Assembly (NCBI RefSeq): GCF_904846185.1
Contig: NZ_CAJGZQ010000010.1
Coordinates: forward strand, 1 to 64,000
From: Psychrobacter immobilis
Lineage (GTDB): Bacteria > Pseudomonadota > Gammaproteobacteria > Pseudomonadales > Moraxellaceae
Length of the DNA stretch: 64,000 bases
Reading direction: 5' to 3'
The notes beneath the pieces are model-generated. The model saw only the letters and a program-made list of their open reading frames with translations. It made no database searches and was not told the origin of the DNA. How positions within the stretch are numbered: position 1 is the stretch's first letter; each line of letters opens with the position of its first letter. This document shows, piece after piece, positions 1-9,432 of this stretch. The translations under genes were made by a program, and so were the position numbers.

Positions 1-127
1 TGTTGATTGAGGGCCTTCACTTGGTGTTCTTTAACAATGATAAGACTGTATTTCGACAGTTAGTTAGCTTTTTAACCCCTAAACCTATGAAAATCGGGTG
101 GGGATGATTTTTTTGTCGTGTGCAGAG
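1..127 (+). mobile_element. IS4-family element, right end only
   Basis: This is the 3' end of an IS4-family insertion sequence whose remainder lies left of the window. It ends in the terminal repeat read inward as CTCTGCACACGACAAAAAAA. Compared base by base with the complete copy at 50090-51280, these 127 bases are identical, although the two copies lie in opposite orientation. It holds the last codons of the transposase and a short untranslated tail. Confidence 0.9.
3..107 (+). CDS. IS4-family transposase, C-terminal fragment (cut by window edge)
   Basis: The last 34 codons of an IS4-family transposase end in TGA at 105-107 with the residues MKIGWG. The same C-terminus closes the transposase of the copy at 50110-51205. 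The DDE catalytic residues lie upstream, outside the window, so integrity cannot be judged from this part. Confidence 0.85.
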   Translation: MIEGLHLVFFNNDKTVFRQLVSFLTPKPMKIGWG

Positions 128-420
128 AAAAATAATAAGTGTTACTTTGTTATGTTGTCATCAAGGCTTGTTATTTTGAGTTGTAACGCCTTCATAACCA
201 ACTTTACTCAAACACCTTTTCATCAGCTCTCTTCTAACGTGAAAGTCTGTAGTTCTAGTGGTTTGTAAGCTGTTAATAGTGTCATATTAGCTTGTGAGCA
301 TATAACAGCTTTATGTTAATAAAGCCCTTGTCCTGCGGTGTCTGTGTTAAAACAAGTGCTTTTTTACAACTATCTGGTTTAGTGTGTTACCGCTAGAAAG
401 CGATTAATAATAAACATAAA

Positions 421-453
421 AAACCCATAATTTGCTGAGCAAACTATGGGTTT
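421..453 (-). terminator. Hairpin terminator, minus strand
   Basis: A 9-bp stem (AAACCCATA / TATGGGTTT) encloses a 15-base loop. Read on the minus strand it is followed by a run of T (plus strand AAAAAACCC), so it should end transcription coming from leuB. Confidence 0.65.
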
Positions 454-480
454 AGAACGACGATAAACGATAAAGATGAG

Positions 481-515
481 AATTTTTCCCTATCGAAATA
501 AAACAGGGAAAAATT
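481..515 (-). terminator. Hairpin immediately downstream of leuB
   Basis: An 11-bp perfect stem (AATTTTTCCCT / AGGGAAAAATT) with a 13-base loop begins 24 bases past the leuB stop. The stem is A/T-rich on both sides. With the second hairpin at 421-453 it probably forms a tandem terminator. Confidence 0.55.
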
Positions 516-538
516 TAATCCATATCACTATAGTGGGA

Positions 539-1642
539 CTAGAGTAATTTAGCCAATACTGCTTGCCCCATCTCTTGGCACCCTACTTGCTTCAATCCAG
601 CTTCACTACTGTCCAAGATATCAAGCGTGCGCAAACCGTCATCAAGGACATCACTCACTGCTTGCTCAATCGCTTGTGCCGCTGCTTCTTGCTTAAAAGT
701 ATAACGCAGCATCATCGCAACCGATAAAATAGTCGCCAATGGGTTGGCTTTGTCCTGCCCAGCAATATCAGGTGCTGAACCATGACACGGCTCATACATC
801 CCTTTGCCTGCTTCATCAAGACTGGCTGATGGCAACATACCGATAGATCCAGTGAGCATAGCAGCTTCATCAGACAAGATATCACCGAACATATTGCCGG
901 TGACCATGACATCAAACTGCTTAGGATTCTTGATCAATTGCATACAAGCATTGTCAGCATACATATGCGATAACGCCACGTCGCTATAGTCCGCTTGTTG
1001 CATCTGGGTCATCGTCTGCTTCCACAGCTCTGTGACTTCTAATACGTTTGCTTTGTCCACTGAGCAAACTTTCGCGGCTGTACCTGCTGCTTGCGCACGT
1101 GTTTTTGCCAATTCAAAAGCAACTTTGCCGATACGCTGAATCTCGCTTGTGCTATAGACCATGGTGTTGTAGCCTTGCTGTTCACCATTCTCTAGCGTGC
1201 GGATTCCACGTGGCTCACCAAAATAGATACCACCAGTTAACTCACGAACGATAAGCAAATCCAAGCCTGAAATAATCTCAGGTTTGATACTAGACGCATT
1301 GACCAACTGCGGGTAAAGCTTTGCCACACGTAGATTAGCGAACAAACCAAGCTCACCACGTATTTTAAGTAAACCACGTTCAGGGCGCTTGCTGCGTTCA
1401 ATACCATCCCATTTAGGGCCACCGACCGCTCCTAACAATACCGCATCTGCTGCACGGGCACGGTCTAGCGTCTCATCTGGCAGAGGCTCACCCGTTGCAT
1501 CAATGGCCACACCACCAATCAATCCAGATTCAAGTGTCAAATCTAACGCAAATTTCTTATTGACCGCATTCAGTACGTCAATGGCTTGAGTCATGATTTC
1601 GGGACCGATACCATCGCCCGCTAATGTTAAAATCGTTGCCAT
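539..1642 (-). CDS. leuB: 3-isopropylmalate dehydrogenase
   Basis: This 367-residue enzyme catalyses NAD-dependent oxidative decarboxylation of 3-isopropylmalate to 2-oxoisocaproate, the last pathway-specific step of leucine synthesis in the cytoplasm. Visible hallmarks are GDGIGPEI at the N-terminus, [11 protein letters not shown] near residue 70, [14 protein letters not shown] near 135, the substrate-binding YNTMVYS stretch, [11 protein letters not shown] and the [13 protein letters not shown] segment with metal-binding aspartates. The C-terminal [12 protein letters not shown] motif contacts NAD. Length is normal for the family and nothing is missing. It is the last gene of the leuC-leuD-leuB set on the minus strand and is followed by two hairpins. 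It sits 310 bases after the upstream lipoprotein gene, so it may also have its own promoter. Confidence 0.97.
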   Translation of the reverse strand: MATILTLAGDGIGPEIMTQAIDVLNAVNKKFALDLTLESGLIGGVAIDATGEPLPDETLDRARAADAVLLGAVGGPKWDGIERSKRPERGLLKIRGELGLFANLRVAKLYPQLVNASSIKPEIISGLDLLIVRELTGGIYFGEPRGIRTLENGEQQGYNTMVYSTSEIQRIGKVAFELAKTRAQAAGTAAKVCSVDKANVLEVTELWKQTMTQMQQADYSDVALSHMYADNACMQLIKNPKQFDVMVTGNMFGDILSDEAAMLTGSIGMLPSASLDEAGKGMYEPCHGSAPDIAGQDKANPLATILSVAMMLRYTFKQEAAAQAIEQAVSDVLDDGLRTLDILDSSEAGLKQVGCQEMGQAVLAKLL

Positions 1643-1952
1643 ACTAATCCTTGTGGGTAGGTAGTTTTTTATTTATGTTGGGGCATGTTCTCATTTTGAA
1701 AATGGTGATAAAAATGAGATAAATTGCCGTCAAACAACGAAGGTAGCGCAAATAATATCGAGATATTGATAAGCTATTTAACGATGTTTGGCAAAATTTA
1801 GCCATTTTTAACTCATTTAGAGGATAATCAATTGAATTGAGGACTCGCCCTAATACTACAAATTTACGATATTTTCCTAAAAACGATTTTTAGTGCCTTC
1901 AACAACACAAAAAACCGTGGTCAATCTGCTATTTTTAAAACTCAAATAGGCT
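1643..1952. other. Intergenic region upstream of leuB
   Basis: About 310 AT-rich bases hold no convincing coding frame. A short dyad (CTAAAAACGATTTTTAG) lies near 1877-1893, but without a clear T-tract. The leuB leader and possibly a leuB promoter should be here; no strong -35/-10 pair stands out. Confidence 0.5.
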
Positions 1953-2702
1953 TTAAGCTTTGGCTTTTACTTTCGATGATGCAGGCAATGCTTTCACGAT
2001 ACGAGTTTCTACAAACTCTCCTTGATGCTCAGCAGACAGCTCTTTACAAAAGCGGCGCTGTACAGTGTTGCCTTGATACAGATCAACACATAGCGGCTGT
2101 GGTGAAGCAGTGTCTAATAAGCTGCCAGAATTATCGTTAGATTTTTTCTGATAAGCCCGTAATTGATAAGTATCAGCTTCAATAAAATCGTGAATTAAAG
2201 TAAAACGCTCAACATAGCCCAAATTGTTTTCTGGATAGAAATTCACCTGTACTTCGCGTTTTGCAGGTTTTACTCGCGCATAATAATTGGTTAGACCCGG
2301 CATGCCTGAAGCAGACAAAGGTACAATTTTAATCTCATTTTTATGAGCGAGTGGTGTCATATCTATGTTTGCGTGCATTGAGGTTTGTGCATGCTTATTG
2401 CTGGTATGACTTTTGCCCTTTGCACTCATATCTTTCATCGCGACCAGCATGGCAGGATTGATAGGCTCATGCGTATCAGCCCCTATCACTCGTGTCTTAT
2501 CTATCCTTGCGATTTCACAATGATAAGTTCCTATACAGGCAATATTGACTTCACCCGCAATCGGTTGAATCTTACCTGCCCATGCTTTAGCGTTTTCTGC
2601 CTCATCTATTTTCTGATACCCAGTCAATAGCTGACAGCCTGACAACAATAAGCTTGCGGCAACAACCGTACTTGTCCATAAAACATAACGTTTTTTATTC
2701 AT
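1953..2702 (-). CDS. Putative lipoprotein of unknown function
   Basis: This 249-residue protein was not matched to a named family. The N-terminus is a typical lipoprotein signal: basic MNKKR, a hydrophobic stretch and the lipobox LLSGC, giving a lipidated Cys near residue 23. The rest is soluble, with four further Cys (IACIGTYHCE near 55-62, and LCVDLYQ and RRFCKE near the C-terminus) that could pair as disulfides in the periplasm. The C-terminus is lysine/alanine-rich. It lies between leuD and leuB on the same strand, so it is probably co-transcribed with leucine synthesis genes, although no biochemical link is apparent. Confidence 0.75.
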   Translation of the reverse strand: MNKKRYVLWTSTVVAASLLLSGCQLLTGYQKIDEAENAKAWAGKIQPIAGEVNIACIGTYHCEIARIDKTRVIGADTHEPINPAMLVAMKDMSAKGKSHTSNKHAQTSMHANIDMTPLAHKNEIKIVPLSASGMPGLTNYYARVKPAKREVQVNFYPENNLGYVERFTLIHDFIEADTYQLRAYQKKSNDNSGSLLDTASPQPLCVDLYQGNTVQRRFCKELSAEHQGEFVETRIVKALPASSKVKAKA

Positions 2703-2843
2703 AATGGCGGCTACTATTTATGAGAGAAATAATAAAATATCGTAAAAAAACTACCCTTCATTTTAGCCAGTTCACCGCCATAACTCAACGTTACATTATT
2801 ACTGTTCAGCAGTTTTATAAGTAATGGCTTGCAGATTCATGAT

Positions 2844-3494
2844 TTATGCTCGTACATCGTTAAATATCCATGGTGTTTTTTGCATCATCTTATGCTCATA
2901 ATCTTTAATGGCATCGCTTTGCTGCAAGGTTAAACCAATATCATCAAGCCCATTTAACAAGCAATGTTTGCGAAAAGCATCTACGTCAAATGCATATTCT
3001 TCACCTGTTGAGGTGACGACGACTTGGCGTTCAAGATCTGCGGTTAGCTCATAGCCTTCATTAGCAAGCGTGTCTTTCATTAATGTATCTACAATTGCCT
3101 CATCCAAGACAATTGGTAGCATGCCGTTTTTGAAGCAGTTGTTATAAAAAATATCGGCAAAGCTTGGTGCAATCACCGTACGAAAACCATATTCAGACAA
3201 CGCCCAAGGCGCATGCTCACGACTAGAACCACAACCAAAGTTGCGGCGTGCTAGCAAAATAGTCGCGCCTTGATAACGCGGCTTATTTAGCACAAATTCT
3301 GGATTGATAACGCGGGTGCTATTGTCTTGACCCGGATATCCTTCGTCAAGATAACGCCAATCATCAAACAAATTGACGCCAAAACCTGTGCGTTTAATGG
3401 ATTTTAAAAACTGCTTGGCAATAATTTGATCGGTATCGACATTTGCGCGATCTAATGGGCAAACGATACCCGTTTGAGTGTTATAAGCTTGCAT
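2844..3494 (-). CDS. leuD: 3-isopropylmalate dehydratase small subunit
   Basis: LeuD is the small (swivel-domain) subunit of isopropylmalate isomerase, which with LeuC converts 2-isopropylmalate to 3-isopropylmalate. The 216 residues are the usual length. Hallmarks include [17 protein letters not shown] near residues 17-33, [20 protein letters not shown] near 80-100 with the conserved GCGSSREHA loop, and [18 protein letters not shown] small secreted-protein gene lies between it and leuC. The catalytic Fe-S cluster sits in LeuC. Confidence 0.96.
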   Translation of the reverse strand: MQAYNTQTGIVCPLDRANVDTDQIIAKQFLKSIKRTGFGVNLFDDWRYLDEGYPGQDNSTRVINPEFVLNKPRYQGATILLARRNFGCGSSREHAPWALSEYGFRTVIAPSFADIFYNNCFKNGMLPIVLDEAIVDTLMKDTLANEGYELTADLERQVVVTSTGEEYAFDVDAFRKHCLLNGLDDIGLTLQQSDAIKDYEHKMMQKTPWIFNDVRA

Positions 3495-3541
3495 GGTTTT
3501 TCCTTAAAATATCGATTACTAACGTAAATTTTTTTGACGGT

Positions 3542-4006
3542 CTAATGAATCTCAAAAGAGCGTGCCATTTGTTTAACAATACTTGTCATTTTAGTTTTTT
3601 CACTTTCAGGATAGTTCAGATGTAATACTGCTTCCTGACCATCCTTAACTTTAATAACATGATAAAAAACTTGACCGTCTTTTCTATAGCCGCTTGCTGT
3701 ATAGGTTTTATCTTTTAACCGCTCGTAAGTAACTGTCATGCCTGTTTTATATCGATGCTGCTTCTCTTTTAGATAATCACTATCTGTATAAAAGAAAACA
3801 GTTGGTGTATTACTCCCAAAGACCAAAATAGTGGCATTAGAATTGGGTAACTTAAAATGACGACCATCACCATTATCTGCCTCAGGCAACCATATCAGTT
3901 GATTTGGCACATCGACACAATAGGCAAATCTTCCATTACAGTAATCACGAGCCATCGCTAGCTGAGAGCTACCCAATAAGCAAAATAAAACAAACAGCAT
4001 TTTCAT
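3542..4006 (-). CDS. Small secreted protein of unknown function
   Basis: This 154-residue protein has a clear Sec signal peptide (basic start, hydrophobic core, cleavage likely after AMA near residue 19). The mature part is about 135 residues with two Cys close to its start (DYC and YCVD) that could form a disulfide. No known family was recognised. It lies 25 bases downstream of leuC and 47 upstream of leuD, so it must be co-transcribed with them. With the lipoprotein at 1953-2702 it makes two envelope proteins embedded in a leucine operon. Confidence 0.75.
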   Translation of the reverse strand: MKMLFVLFCLLGSSQLAMARDYCNGRFAYCVDVPNQLIWLPEADNGDGRHFKLPNSNATILVFGSNTPTVFFYTDSDYLKEKQHRYKTGMTVTYERLKDKTYTASGYRKDGQVFYHVIKVKDGQEAVLHLNYPESEKTKMTSIVKQMARSFEIH

Positions 4007-4031
4007 TTTTATGCTCTATAGAAATGCAAAG

Positions 4032-5450
4032 CTAAAACGTTCTTACATCGACAAAGTGACCCGCCAATGCTGCTGCTGCTGCCATCGCTGGACTGACCAA
4101 ATGGGTACGACCACCATTGCCCTGACGGCCTTCAAAGTTACGGTTAGACGTTGAAGCGCAGTGTTCTTGTGGCTCAAGCTTATCCGCATTCATGGCAAGA
4201 CACATCGAACAACCCGGCTCACGCCACTCAAATCCAGCCTCAGTAAACAAGGCATCTAAGCCTTCTGCTTCAGCCTGCAATTTCACTTGCCCAGAACCTG
4301 CCACAACGATGGCTTCTTTGATATTGTCAGCGACTTTACGACCTTTAATGACTGCGGCGGCATCACGCAAATCTTCGATACGCGAATTGGTACATGAACC
4401 AATAAAAATGCGATCAAGCTGGATATCGGTAATCTTTTGCCCAGCGTCTAAACCCATATAGGTATAAGCACGTAACCAGCCTTCTTCTTGTGCTTCATCT
4501 ACCGCTTGATCAGGTGTTGGTACAGATTGAGTGATATCGACAACCATTTCAGGAGAGGTTCCCCAAGAGACTTGTGGCGCTATTTGGCTACCATCCAACT
4601 CAACAACAGTATCAAATACCGCGTCATCATCTGAATATAGGGTACGCCAGTAAGCTTCCGCTTGCGCCCATTGCTCAGAGGTTGGCGCATAAGGACGACC
4701 TTTGACGTACTCGATGGTCGTGTCATCGACCGCAACCATACCCACGCGAGCACCCGCTTCGATTGCCATGTTACAGACGGTCATGCGACCTTCCATACTC
4801 ATGTCTTCAAATACTTGCCCAGCAAATTCGATAGCATGACCTGTCCCGCCAGCCGTGCCAATCTTTGCAATGATAGCAAGTACCACGTCTTTTGAGGTCA
4901 CGCCAGCACCAAGCTTACCAGTGACACGAATTTGCATATTTTTTGATTTCTTTTGAATCAAGCACTGAGTTGCCAATACATGCTCAACCTCTGATGTGCC
5001 GATACCGTGCGCTAGGCAGCCCAGTGCGCCATGAGTAGCAGTATGCGAATCACCACAAACAACCGTCATACCCGGTAACACCAAACCTTGCTCAGGGCCA
5101 ACGACGTGTAAAATGCCTTGACGAGCATCATTAATCGTAAACTCAGCGATATCAAATTTGGCGCAATTTTCATCCAATGTCACTACCTGCAAGCGTGATA
5201 CCTTGTCTTTGATACCAGGCACGCCTTCTAAACGCTCTTTAGTGACTGTGGGTACGTTATGGTCAGGACTGGCGATGTTAGCCGACAGGCGCCACGGTGC
5301 TCTATTGGCCAGCTCCAAGCCTTCAAATGCTTGCGGACTGGTCACTTCATGCAACAGATGGCGGTCGATATAAATCAGGCTCGAACCATCGTCACGCTTG
5401 GTGACTTCGTGAGCATTCCAAAGTTTGTCATATAACGTTTGACCTGCCAT
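4032..5450 (-). CDS. leuC: 3-isopropylmalate dehydratase large subunit
   Basis: LeuC is the aconitase-like large subunit of isopropylmalate isomerase and binds a [4Fe-4S] cluster. The 472 residues match the family. Visible signatures are [16 protein letters not shown] at the start, the [13 protein letters not shown] segment near 133-145 (first cluster Cys), [15 protein letters not shown] near 350 (second Cys), and [15 protein letters not shown] near 410 (third Cys). It is first in the minus-strand leuC-leuD-leuB run and divergent from a LysR gene, a common arrangement for a regulator of its neighbour. Confidence 0.97.
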   Translation of the reverse strand: MAGQTLYDKLWNAHEVTKRDDGSSLIYIDRHLLHEVTSPQAFEGLELANRAPWRLSANIASPDHNVPTVTKERLEGVPGIKDKVSRLQVVTLDENCAKFDIAEFTINDARQGILHVVGPEQGLVLPGMTVVCGDSHTATHGALGCLAHGIGTSEVEHVLATQCLIQKKSKNMQIRVTGKLGAGVTSKDVVLAIIAKIGTAGGTGHAIEFAGQVFEDMSMEGRMTVCNMAIEAGARVGMVAVDDTTIEYVKGRPYAPTSEQWAQAEAYWRTLYSDDDAVFDTVVELDGSQIAPQVSWGTSPEMVVDITQSVPTPDQAVDEAQEEGWLRAYTYMGLDAGQKITDIQLDRIFIGSCTNSRIEDLRDAAAVIKGRKVADNIKEAIVVAGSGQVKLQAEAEGLDALFTEAGFEWREPGCSMCLAMNADKLEPQEHCASTSNRNFEGRQGNGGRTHLVSPAMAAAAALAGHFVDVRTF

Positions 5451-5817
5451 GTTGCTATCCTTTATTGGTTGCTAATTACTGGTTTTTTTACTTGCTTATA
5501 GTCTATGGTAAAAATTTTCTTTAAATTTTATCATCAGCGGCATCGTCAGCAGCGCTTGTATCAAAATCGATATTTTTATATTGGCGATTTTACATTGATG
5601 ACCGTTATCAGCGCTTAAAACATGCGATGAGCTGCAAATAGTCAATTTAATAGAATAAATATGTCACAATACGTCTTGATGTCTTGTGATTATAGCAGGC
5701 TAATCCTATAATAATAATTGATGATTTTTGCCCAGACGCAAACTTTTATTTCTAATACATTGTGATTGGGTCAGCCAACTTTTATTTATAGCTCGCAAAG
5801 TAGCTAAGGACATCCGT
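5451..5817. other. Divergent leuC / LysR control region
   Basis: These 367 bases separate two divergent genes and hold no coding frame. A dyad, TCACAA (5664-5669) facing TTGTGA (5684-5689), lies in the regulator-proximal half. Its right arm doubles as the -35 of the LysR promoter, a layout that would suit autorepression. Binding by the LysR protein is inferred from position only. Confidence 0.5.
5684..5712 (+). promoter_or_regulatory. Sigma-70 promoter for the LysR gene
   Basis: The -35 hexamer TTGTGA (5684-5689) and a consensus -10 TATAAT (5707-5712) are separated by an ideal 17 bases. The TTG start codon chosen for the regulator is about 105 bases downstream. Confidence 0.6.
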
Positions 5818-6690
5818 TTGAACACCACAAACTTGACGACATTCGTTACCGTTATGCACACTGGCAGCATCTCAGGTGCCGCAGAAAAACTGTTTATCAC
5901 ACAGCCTGCCGTCAGTAAACGCATCAAAAATTTGGAAGATGAATTCAACATTACTTTGTTTGATACGGTGGGACGCGGCATTGTACCAACCCAAGCAGCC
6001 AATGAAATGCTGCCGCATGCCAAGCGTTGGCTAGAAGATTATGAGAATTTTAAGATTAATCTGCAACACTCTCAGCATATCGTATCTGGCAAATTAGTGA
6101 TCGGCACCAGTCATCATATTGGCTTGCACCATTTAGCGCCTGTACTTAAGCATTTTATCCAAGCTTATCCTGCTGTACAACTAGAAGTACATTTCGTTGA
6201 TTCAGAAAAAGCGCACAAAGCCGTACTCGATGGCGATTTATCATTAGCATTTTTAACACTGCCGCCCGTCTATGATAAGCGTTTGACCTATCATACGCTA
6301 TGGTCAGACCCTCTTTACTTTATGACAGGTACGCTATCGCCTTTAGCGACCAAATCTAATGTGACACTAGAGCAATTGGCACGCTATCCTGCTATTTTAC
6401 CGTCTGCCAACACCTTTACCAGTCAAATTACCTTGGCTGAATTCGCTAAGCACAATCTGAAACCTTATGCCACGATGAGCACCAATCCTCTTGAGTCTAT
6501 TCGCATGCTGGTTTCTGTTGGTCTGGGATGGTCTGTATTACCGCAAACCATGATTAGTCAGGATTTAGAACGTATCGATATGGCAGACAATATAGAGTTA
6601 CAACGCTATTTGGGTGTGGTTATCAATCCGAAATTGACGCAATCTAGCAGCGTTACTGCTTTGTTAGACTTATTAGCGCCTATTGAATAA
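5818..6690 (+). CDS. LysR-family transcriptional regulator
   Basis: A winged helix-turn-helix N-terminus (TFVTVMHTGSISGAAEKL, then TQPAVSKRIKNLE) is followed by a periplasmic-binding-like effector domain. The chosen TTG start gives 290 residues beginning MNTTNLTTFV, the normal LysR start position. It is preceded by AAGGA seven bases upstream. An earlier in-frame ATG at 5728 would add 30 residues with no family counterpart. The gene is divergent from leuC, so control of the leu genes is the obvious hypothesis, but the effector cannot be read from sequence. Confidence 0.9.
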   Translation: MNTTNLTTFVTVMHTGSISGAAEKLFITQPAVSKRIKNLEDEFNITLFDTVGRGIVPTQAANEMLPHAKRWLEDYENFKINLQHSQHIVSGKLVIGTSHHIGLHHLAPVLKHFIQAYPAVQLEVHFVDSEKAHKAVLDGDLSLAFLTLPPVYDKRLTYHTLWSDPLYFMTGTLSPLATKSNVTLEQLARYPAILPSANTFTSQITLAEFAKHNLKPYATMSTNPLESIRMLVSVGLGWSVLPQTMISQDLERIDMADNIELQRYLGVVINPKLTQSSSVTALLDLLAPIE

Positions 6691-7162
6691 GACTCCCCCT
6701 TAATGAGGATTAGAGCGTGCTATGGAATCTAAAAAACACGCTATTCGCATTTATGACCCTCATGCGTTATAATACGCTTGACGTTGTTTTTATAACAAAA
6801 ATTTACTATAAGAACACTGATAGTCATATATTGAACACTTCGAGTAATATATGATGGTTAACAGTAGGTTTAATGGTTTTAAATGATTGGTTATATAGGT
6901 GGCCGATACTGATAACTAAGTCGCAAATGCGAGCAATCGATGTAATATGGCATTCTTATTGATCTCTGAGCACTGCGAATTCGTATTAGCCCTAGAACAG
7001 CATCAATCATATAAAACTAACAGCAGATATTGAATAAAAGCCATTATGTCCTACTTAATGGCTTTTTTCGTCTTTAGATATTGTTTGGGACATCGTCTTA
7101 TAACACTTAATCTTTATAGTTAAAATAATTACCGCCAACCATGTTGGTTAAGGACAATTTAT
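6691..7162 (+). other. Intergenic region with hairpin and orphan terminator (possible small RNA)
   Basis: There is no coding frame in 470 bases. A TATAAT hexamer lies at 6768-6773. A 9-bp hairpin (TCATATATT / AATATATGA) spans 6824-6854. A good intrinsic terminator lies at 7036-7067, still about 95 bases before putP. A terminator here has no nearby upstream gene other than the LysR gene, which ends 345 bases earlier. A transcript of roughly 250-280 nt is therefore possible; it is not assigned to any known RNA family. Confidence 0.35.
7036..7067 (+). terminator. Intrinsic terminator upstream of putP
   Basis: AAAAGCCATTA pairs with TAATGGCTTTT, followed by more T. It resembles a factor-independent terminator active on the plus strand and partly on the minus strand. 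Confidence 0.7.
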
Positions 7163-8662
7163 ATGAACGGAGTTTCTAGTGGCGTGCTGGTATCACTTGG
7201 CGCCTATTTTTTAGTGATGATTGGTATTGGCATTTACGCCTACTTTAAGCAAGCCAATGATACTGAAGGCTATATGTTAGGAGGACGCAGTTTAGGTCCA
7301 GCAGTCACTGCACTATCGGCAGGTGCATCAGATATGTCAGGTTGGTTACTACTTGGCTTGCCCGGCTATATGTATGCTGACGGTGTCGTGAGTATATGGA
7401 TCGCACTTGGTTTGACACTTGGTGCATTTTTAAACTACCTTATCGTGGCACCCCGCCTTCGCGTTTATACCGAAGTGGCTGACAATGCCATCACTCTACC
7501 CGATTATTTCGCCAACCGCTTCGAAGATAAGTCGCACATGCTGCGTGTTATCTCAGCCGTGGTTATCATTTTATTCTTCACGGTTTATACTGCTGCAAGC
7601 CTAGTAGGCGGTGGTAAACTCTTCGAAAGCTCACTGAATCTTTCTTATAGCACTGGTCTATGGGTCACCGCTGGCGTTGTCGTTGCTTATACGTTATTCG
7701 GTGGTTTCTTAGCCGTTTCGATGACTGACTTTGTACAGGGTATCATCATGCTATTTGCGATGGTCATTGTTCCTGTCGTCGCTTTCACTGATCTGGGTGG
7801 TATTTCAGCCACTACTCAAGCGGTTAGAAATATCGATCCAAGCTTGCTTAACATTACTAATGGGATGAGTATCCTTGGTATTGTGTCGTTGATGGCATGG
7901 GGTTTGGGTTATTTTGGTCAGCCACACATCATTGTACGTTTTATGGCCATTCGCTCAGTCAAAGATGTCCCTACTGCCCGTAACATCGGTATGAGCTGGA
8001 TGATTGTCAGCCTTATCGGGGCACTGATGACAGGTTTTGCTGGTCGTGCGTATGTTCAAAAGACAGCGATGACTTTAGATGATCCTGAAACCATCTTTTT
8101 AGTATTTACGCAGTTTTTATTCCATCCATTGGTTTCAGGCTTCTTATTAGCTGCAATTTTAGCTGCGATTATGAGTACCATCTCATCACAGCTATTGGTA
8201 GTATCAAGCTCATTGACTAAAGATGTCTATAAGTTGTTTTTTGATCAAGATGCACCTGAGGCGCGTCAAGTATTGGTCGGCCGCATTTCCGTAATCATTG
8301 TCGCCGTTGTTGCCATTTTACTGGCGTCTAATCCAGAAAGCTCAGTATTGAATTTGGTTTCTAACGCTTGGGCAGGGTTTGGTGCAGCATTTGGACCGTT
8401 GGTTATTTTCAGCCTAATCTGGCGCGGTATGAACCGTAATGGTGCAGTTGCTGGTATGGTCGTTGGTGCATTGACGGTTATCCTATGGATTTACGGTCCT
8501 TTCCAGATGAACGGCATGGCACTCAATAGCTGGTTATATGCTATCGTTCCGGGCTTTATCTTAAGTACAATCGCCATTTTTGCGGTAAGTATCATGACAG
8601 GCGGTCCAAAAGCCTCTGTTACTGCGAAATTTAAAGAAATGGAACTCAATTTAAATAAATAA
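7163..8662 (+). CDS. putP: Sodium/proline symporter
   Basis: This 499-residue inner-membrane protein of the sodium:solute symporter family imports proline with Na+. The N-terminal SAGASDMSGWLLLGLPG segment near residue 50 is the characteristic PutP Na+/proline-binding stretch, and GYMLGGRSLGP just before it is also typical. About 13 hydrophobic segments can be counted, ending in a lysine-rich cytoplasmic tail (FKEMELNLNK). The start ATG is at 7163, preceded by AAGGACAATTTAT. It is monocistronic, with a strong terminator after it. No putA lies in the window. Proline uptake as carbon source or osmoprotectant is the known role. Confidence 0.95.
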   Translation: MNGVSSGVLVSLGAYFLVMIGIGIYAYFKQANDTEGYMLGGRSLGPAVTALSAGASDMSGWLLLGLPGYMYADGVVSIWIALGLTLGAFLNYLIVAPRLRVYTEVADNAITLPDYFANRFEDKSHMLRVISAVVIILFFTVYTAASLVGGGKLFESSLNLSYSTGLWVTAGVVVAYTLFGGFLAVSMTDFVQGIIMLFAMVIVPVVAFTDLGGISATTQAVRNIDPSLLNITNGMSILGIVSLMAWGLGYFGQPHIIVRFMAIRSVKDVPTARNIGMSWMIVSLIGALMTGFAGRAYVQKTAMTLDDPETIFLVFTQFLFHPLVSGFLLAAILAAIMSTISSQLLVVSSSLTKDVYKLFFDQDAPEARQVLVGRISVIIVAVVAILLASNPESSVLNLVSNAWAGFGAAFGPLVIFSLIWRGMNRNGAVAGMVVGALTVILWIYGPFQMNGMALNSWLYAIVPGFILSTIAIFAVSIMTGGPKASVTAKFKEMELNLNK

Positions 8663-8686
8663 GCTTATCGATATAATTATCACTAT

Positions 8687-8720
8687 AAAAAAACCTCGCC
8701 ATCATTGGCGAGGTTTTTTT
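8687..8720 (+). terminator. Intrinsic terminator of putP
   Basis: A G/C-rich 7-bp core (CCTCGCC / GGCGAGG) is flanked by A7 and T7, so it is probably bidirectional. Confidence 0.9.
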
Positions 8721-9143
8721 ATTGAGAGCTATTAGCTCTAATACATAAATTGATAACGCAATTCAAATCTCGAAGGTAAATAAATGATTAAATTATAACC
8801 ATTCAATATACAGTTATATTTTAAAAAAACATGATGCTGTATGAGAAAGTATTCTGAGGTAATAAAGGAAGGCTCACAGCCTGGGGTAATTAAAACCCCA
8901 ATAGATAGCAACTGCGTCGACTTTCCCAGTCTGAACTTGAAGAAAAATGGTATAAAAAGCGATGGTAAGCATAACTACTAATGTACGGCTAATAAGTTAG
9001 AGATATTGCCGTTATAATGTCTATTAGCATCGGCAAAGTACTGAGCGCCATAAAGACATCGATGTATAAGATCACCTATAAGAAGACATACTGTTAGCGC
9101 TGAGAGGTCAATGAGTCTTGGACTTAAGTGTGTTTCAAGAAGC

Positions 9144-9165
9144 GTATATTTCAGCTGAAATATAC
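9144..9165. repeat. Perfect 22-bp palindrome
   Basis: GTATATTTCAG is followed directly by its reverse complement CTGAAATATAC with no spacer. It has no T-tract and no adjacent gene, so it is not an ordinary terminator. It could be a protein-binding dyad or a relic of an inverted insertion. Confidence 0.8.
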
Positions 9166-9186
9166 TTATGATCGTAATAATTCAAT

Positions 9187-9267
9187 GATGTTGTGGCTTA
9201 TGTTTTAGGCAAATATCGTTTAATTGCGGGCAAGAAACCAATCACTGCCGTCTTAGAAATCGTCTAA
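9187..9267 (+). pseudogene. Possible IS1-type transposase remnant
   Basis: A 26-codon frame reads DVVAYVLGKYRLIAGKKPIT and a few more residues to a TAA. The VVAYVLGK stretch resembles the region near the end of IS1 transposases where I/VVAYVLGKR is common. No start, no catalytic residues and no inverted repeats were found, so this is at best a decayed fragment. A chance match cannot be excluded. Confidence 0.3.
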
Positions 9268-9372
9268 AAAAAGCTGTCAAATAAATTTATTATTTTGCTA
9301 AAAACTTTTATGCACACTTTAAAGTCGTTGATTTAATGTTCTTTTATATCAATTTCTATTTCGAACACCGAT

Positions 9373-9405
9373 AAAAAAAGCGACCCATCACGGATCGCTT
9401 TTTTT
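9373..9405 (-). terminator. Terminator of the downstream FadL-type porin
   Basis: AAAAAAAGCGA pairs with TCGCTTTTTTT around a small loop. On the minus strand it follows the porin stop by about 28 bases. Nearly the same hairpin (AAAAAGCGA.../TCGCTTTTT) follows the paralogous porin at 11259-11289. Confidence 0.85.
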
Positions 9406-9432
9406 ATGTATTAGTACTGCTAAATATGCGTA

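Larger units (their letters stand above)
128..538. other. Intergenic region between IS4 end and leuB
   Basis: No open frame with coding character is visible on either strand over about 410 bases. The right part holds two hairpins downstream of leuB, listed separately. The left part is AT-rich and may be the old flank of the IS insertion. Confidence 0.6.
8721..9372. other. Gene-poor region with a 22-bp palindrome and possible IS remnant
   Basis: About 650 bases without an intact gene. It contains a perfect 22-bp palindrome at 9144-9165 and a short frame at 9187-9267 that resembles the end of an IS1-type transposase. The rest is AT-rich, shows no conserved feature and may be decayed mobile DNA. 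Confidence 0.5.

Noticed and set aside
4192..4461. 89-codon plus-strand open frame inside leuC
   Set aside because: A shadow of leuC with no independent ribosome-binding site or recognisable family; the same holds for other frames lying inside identified genes.
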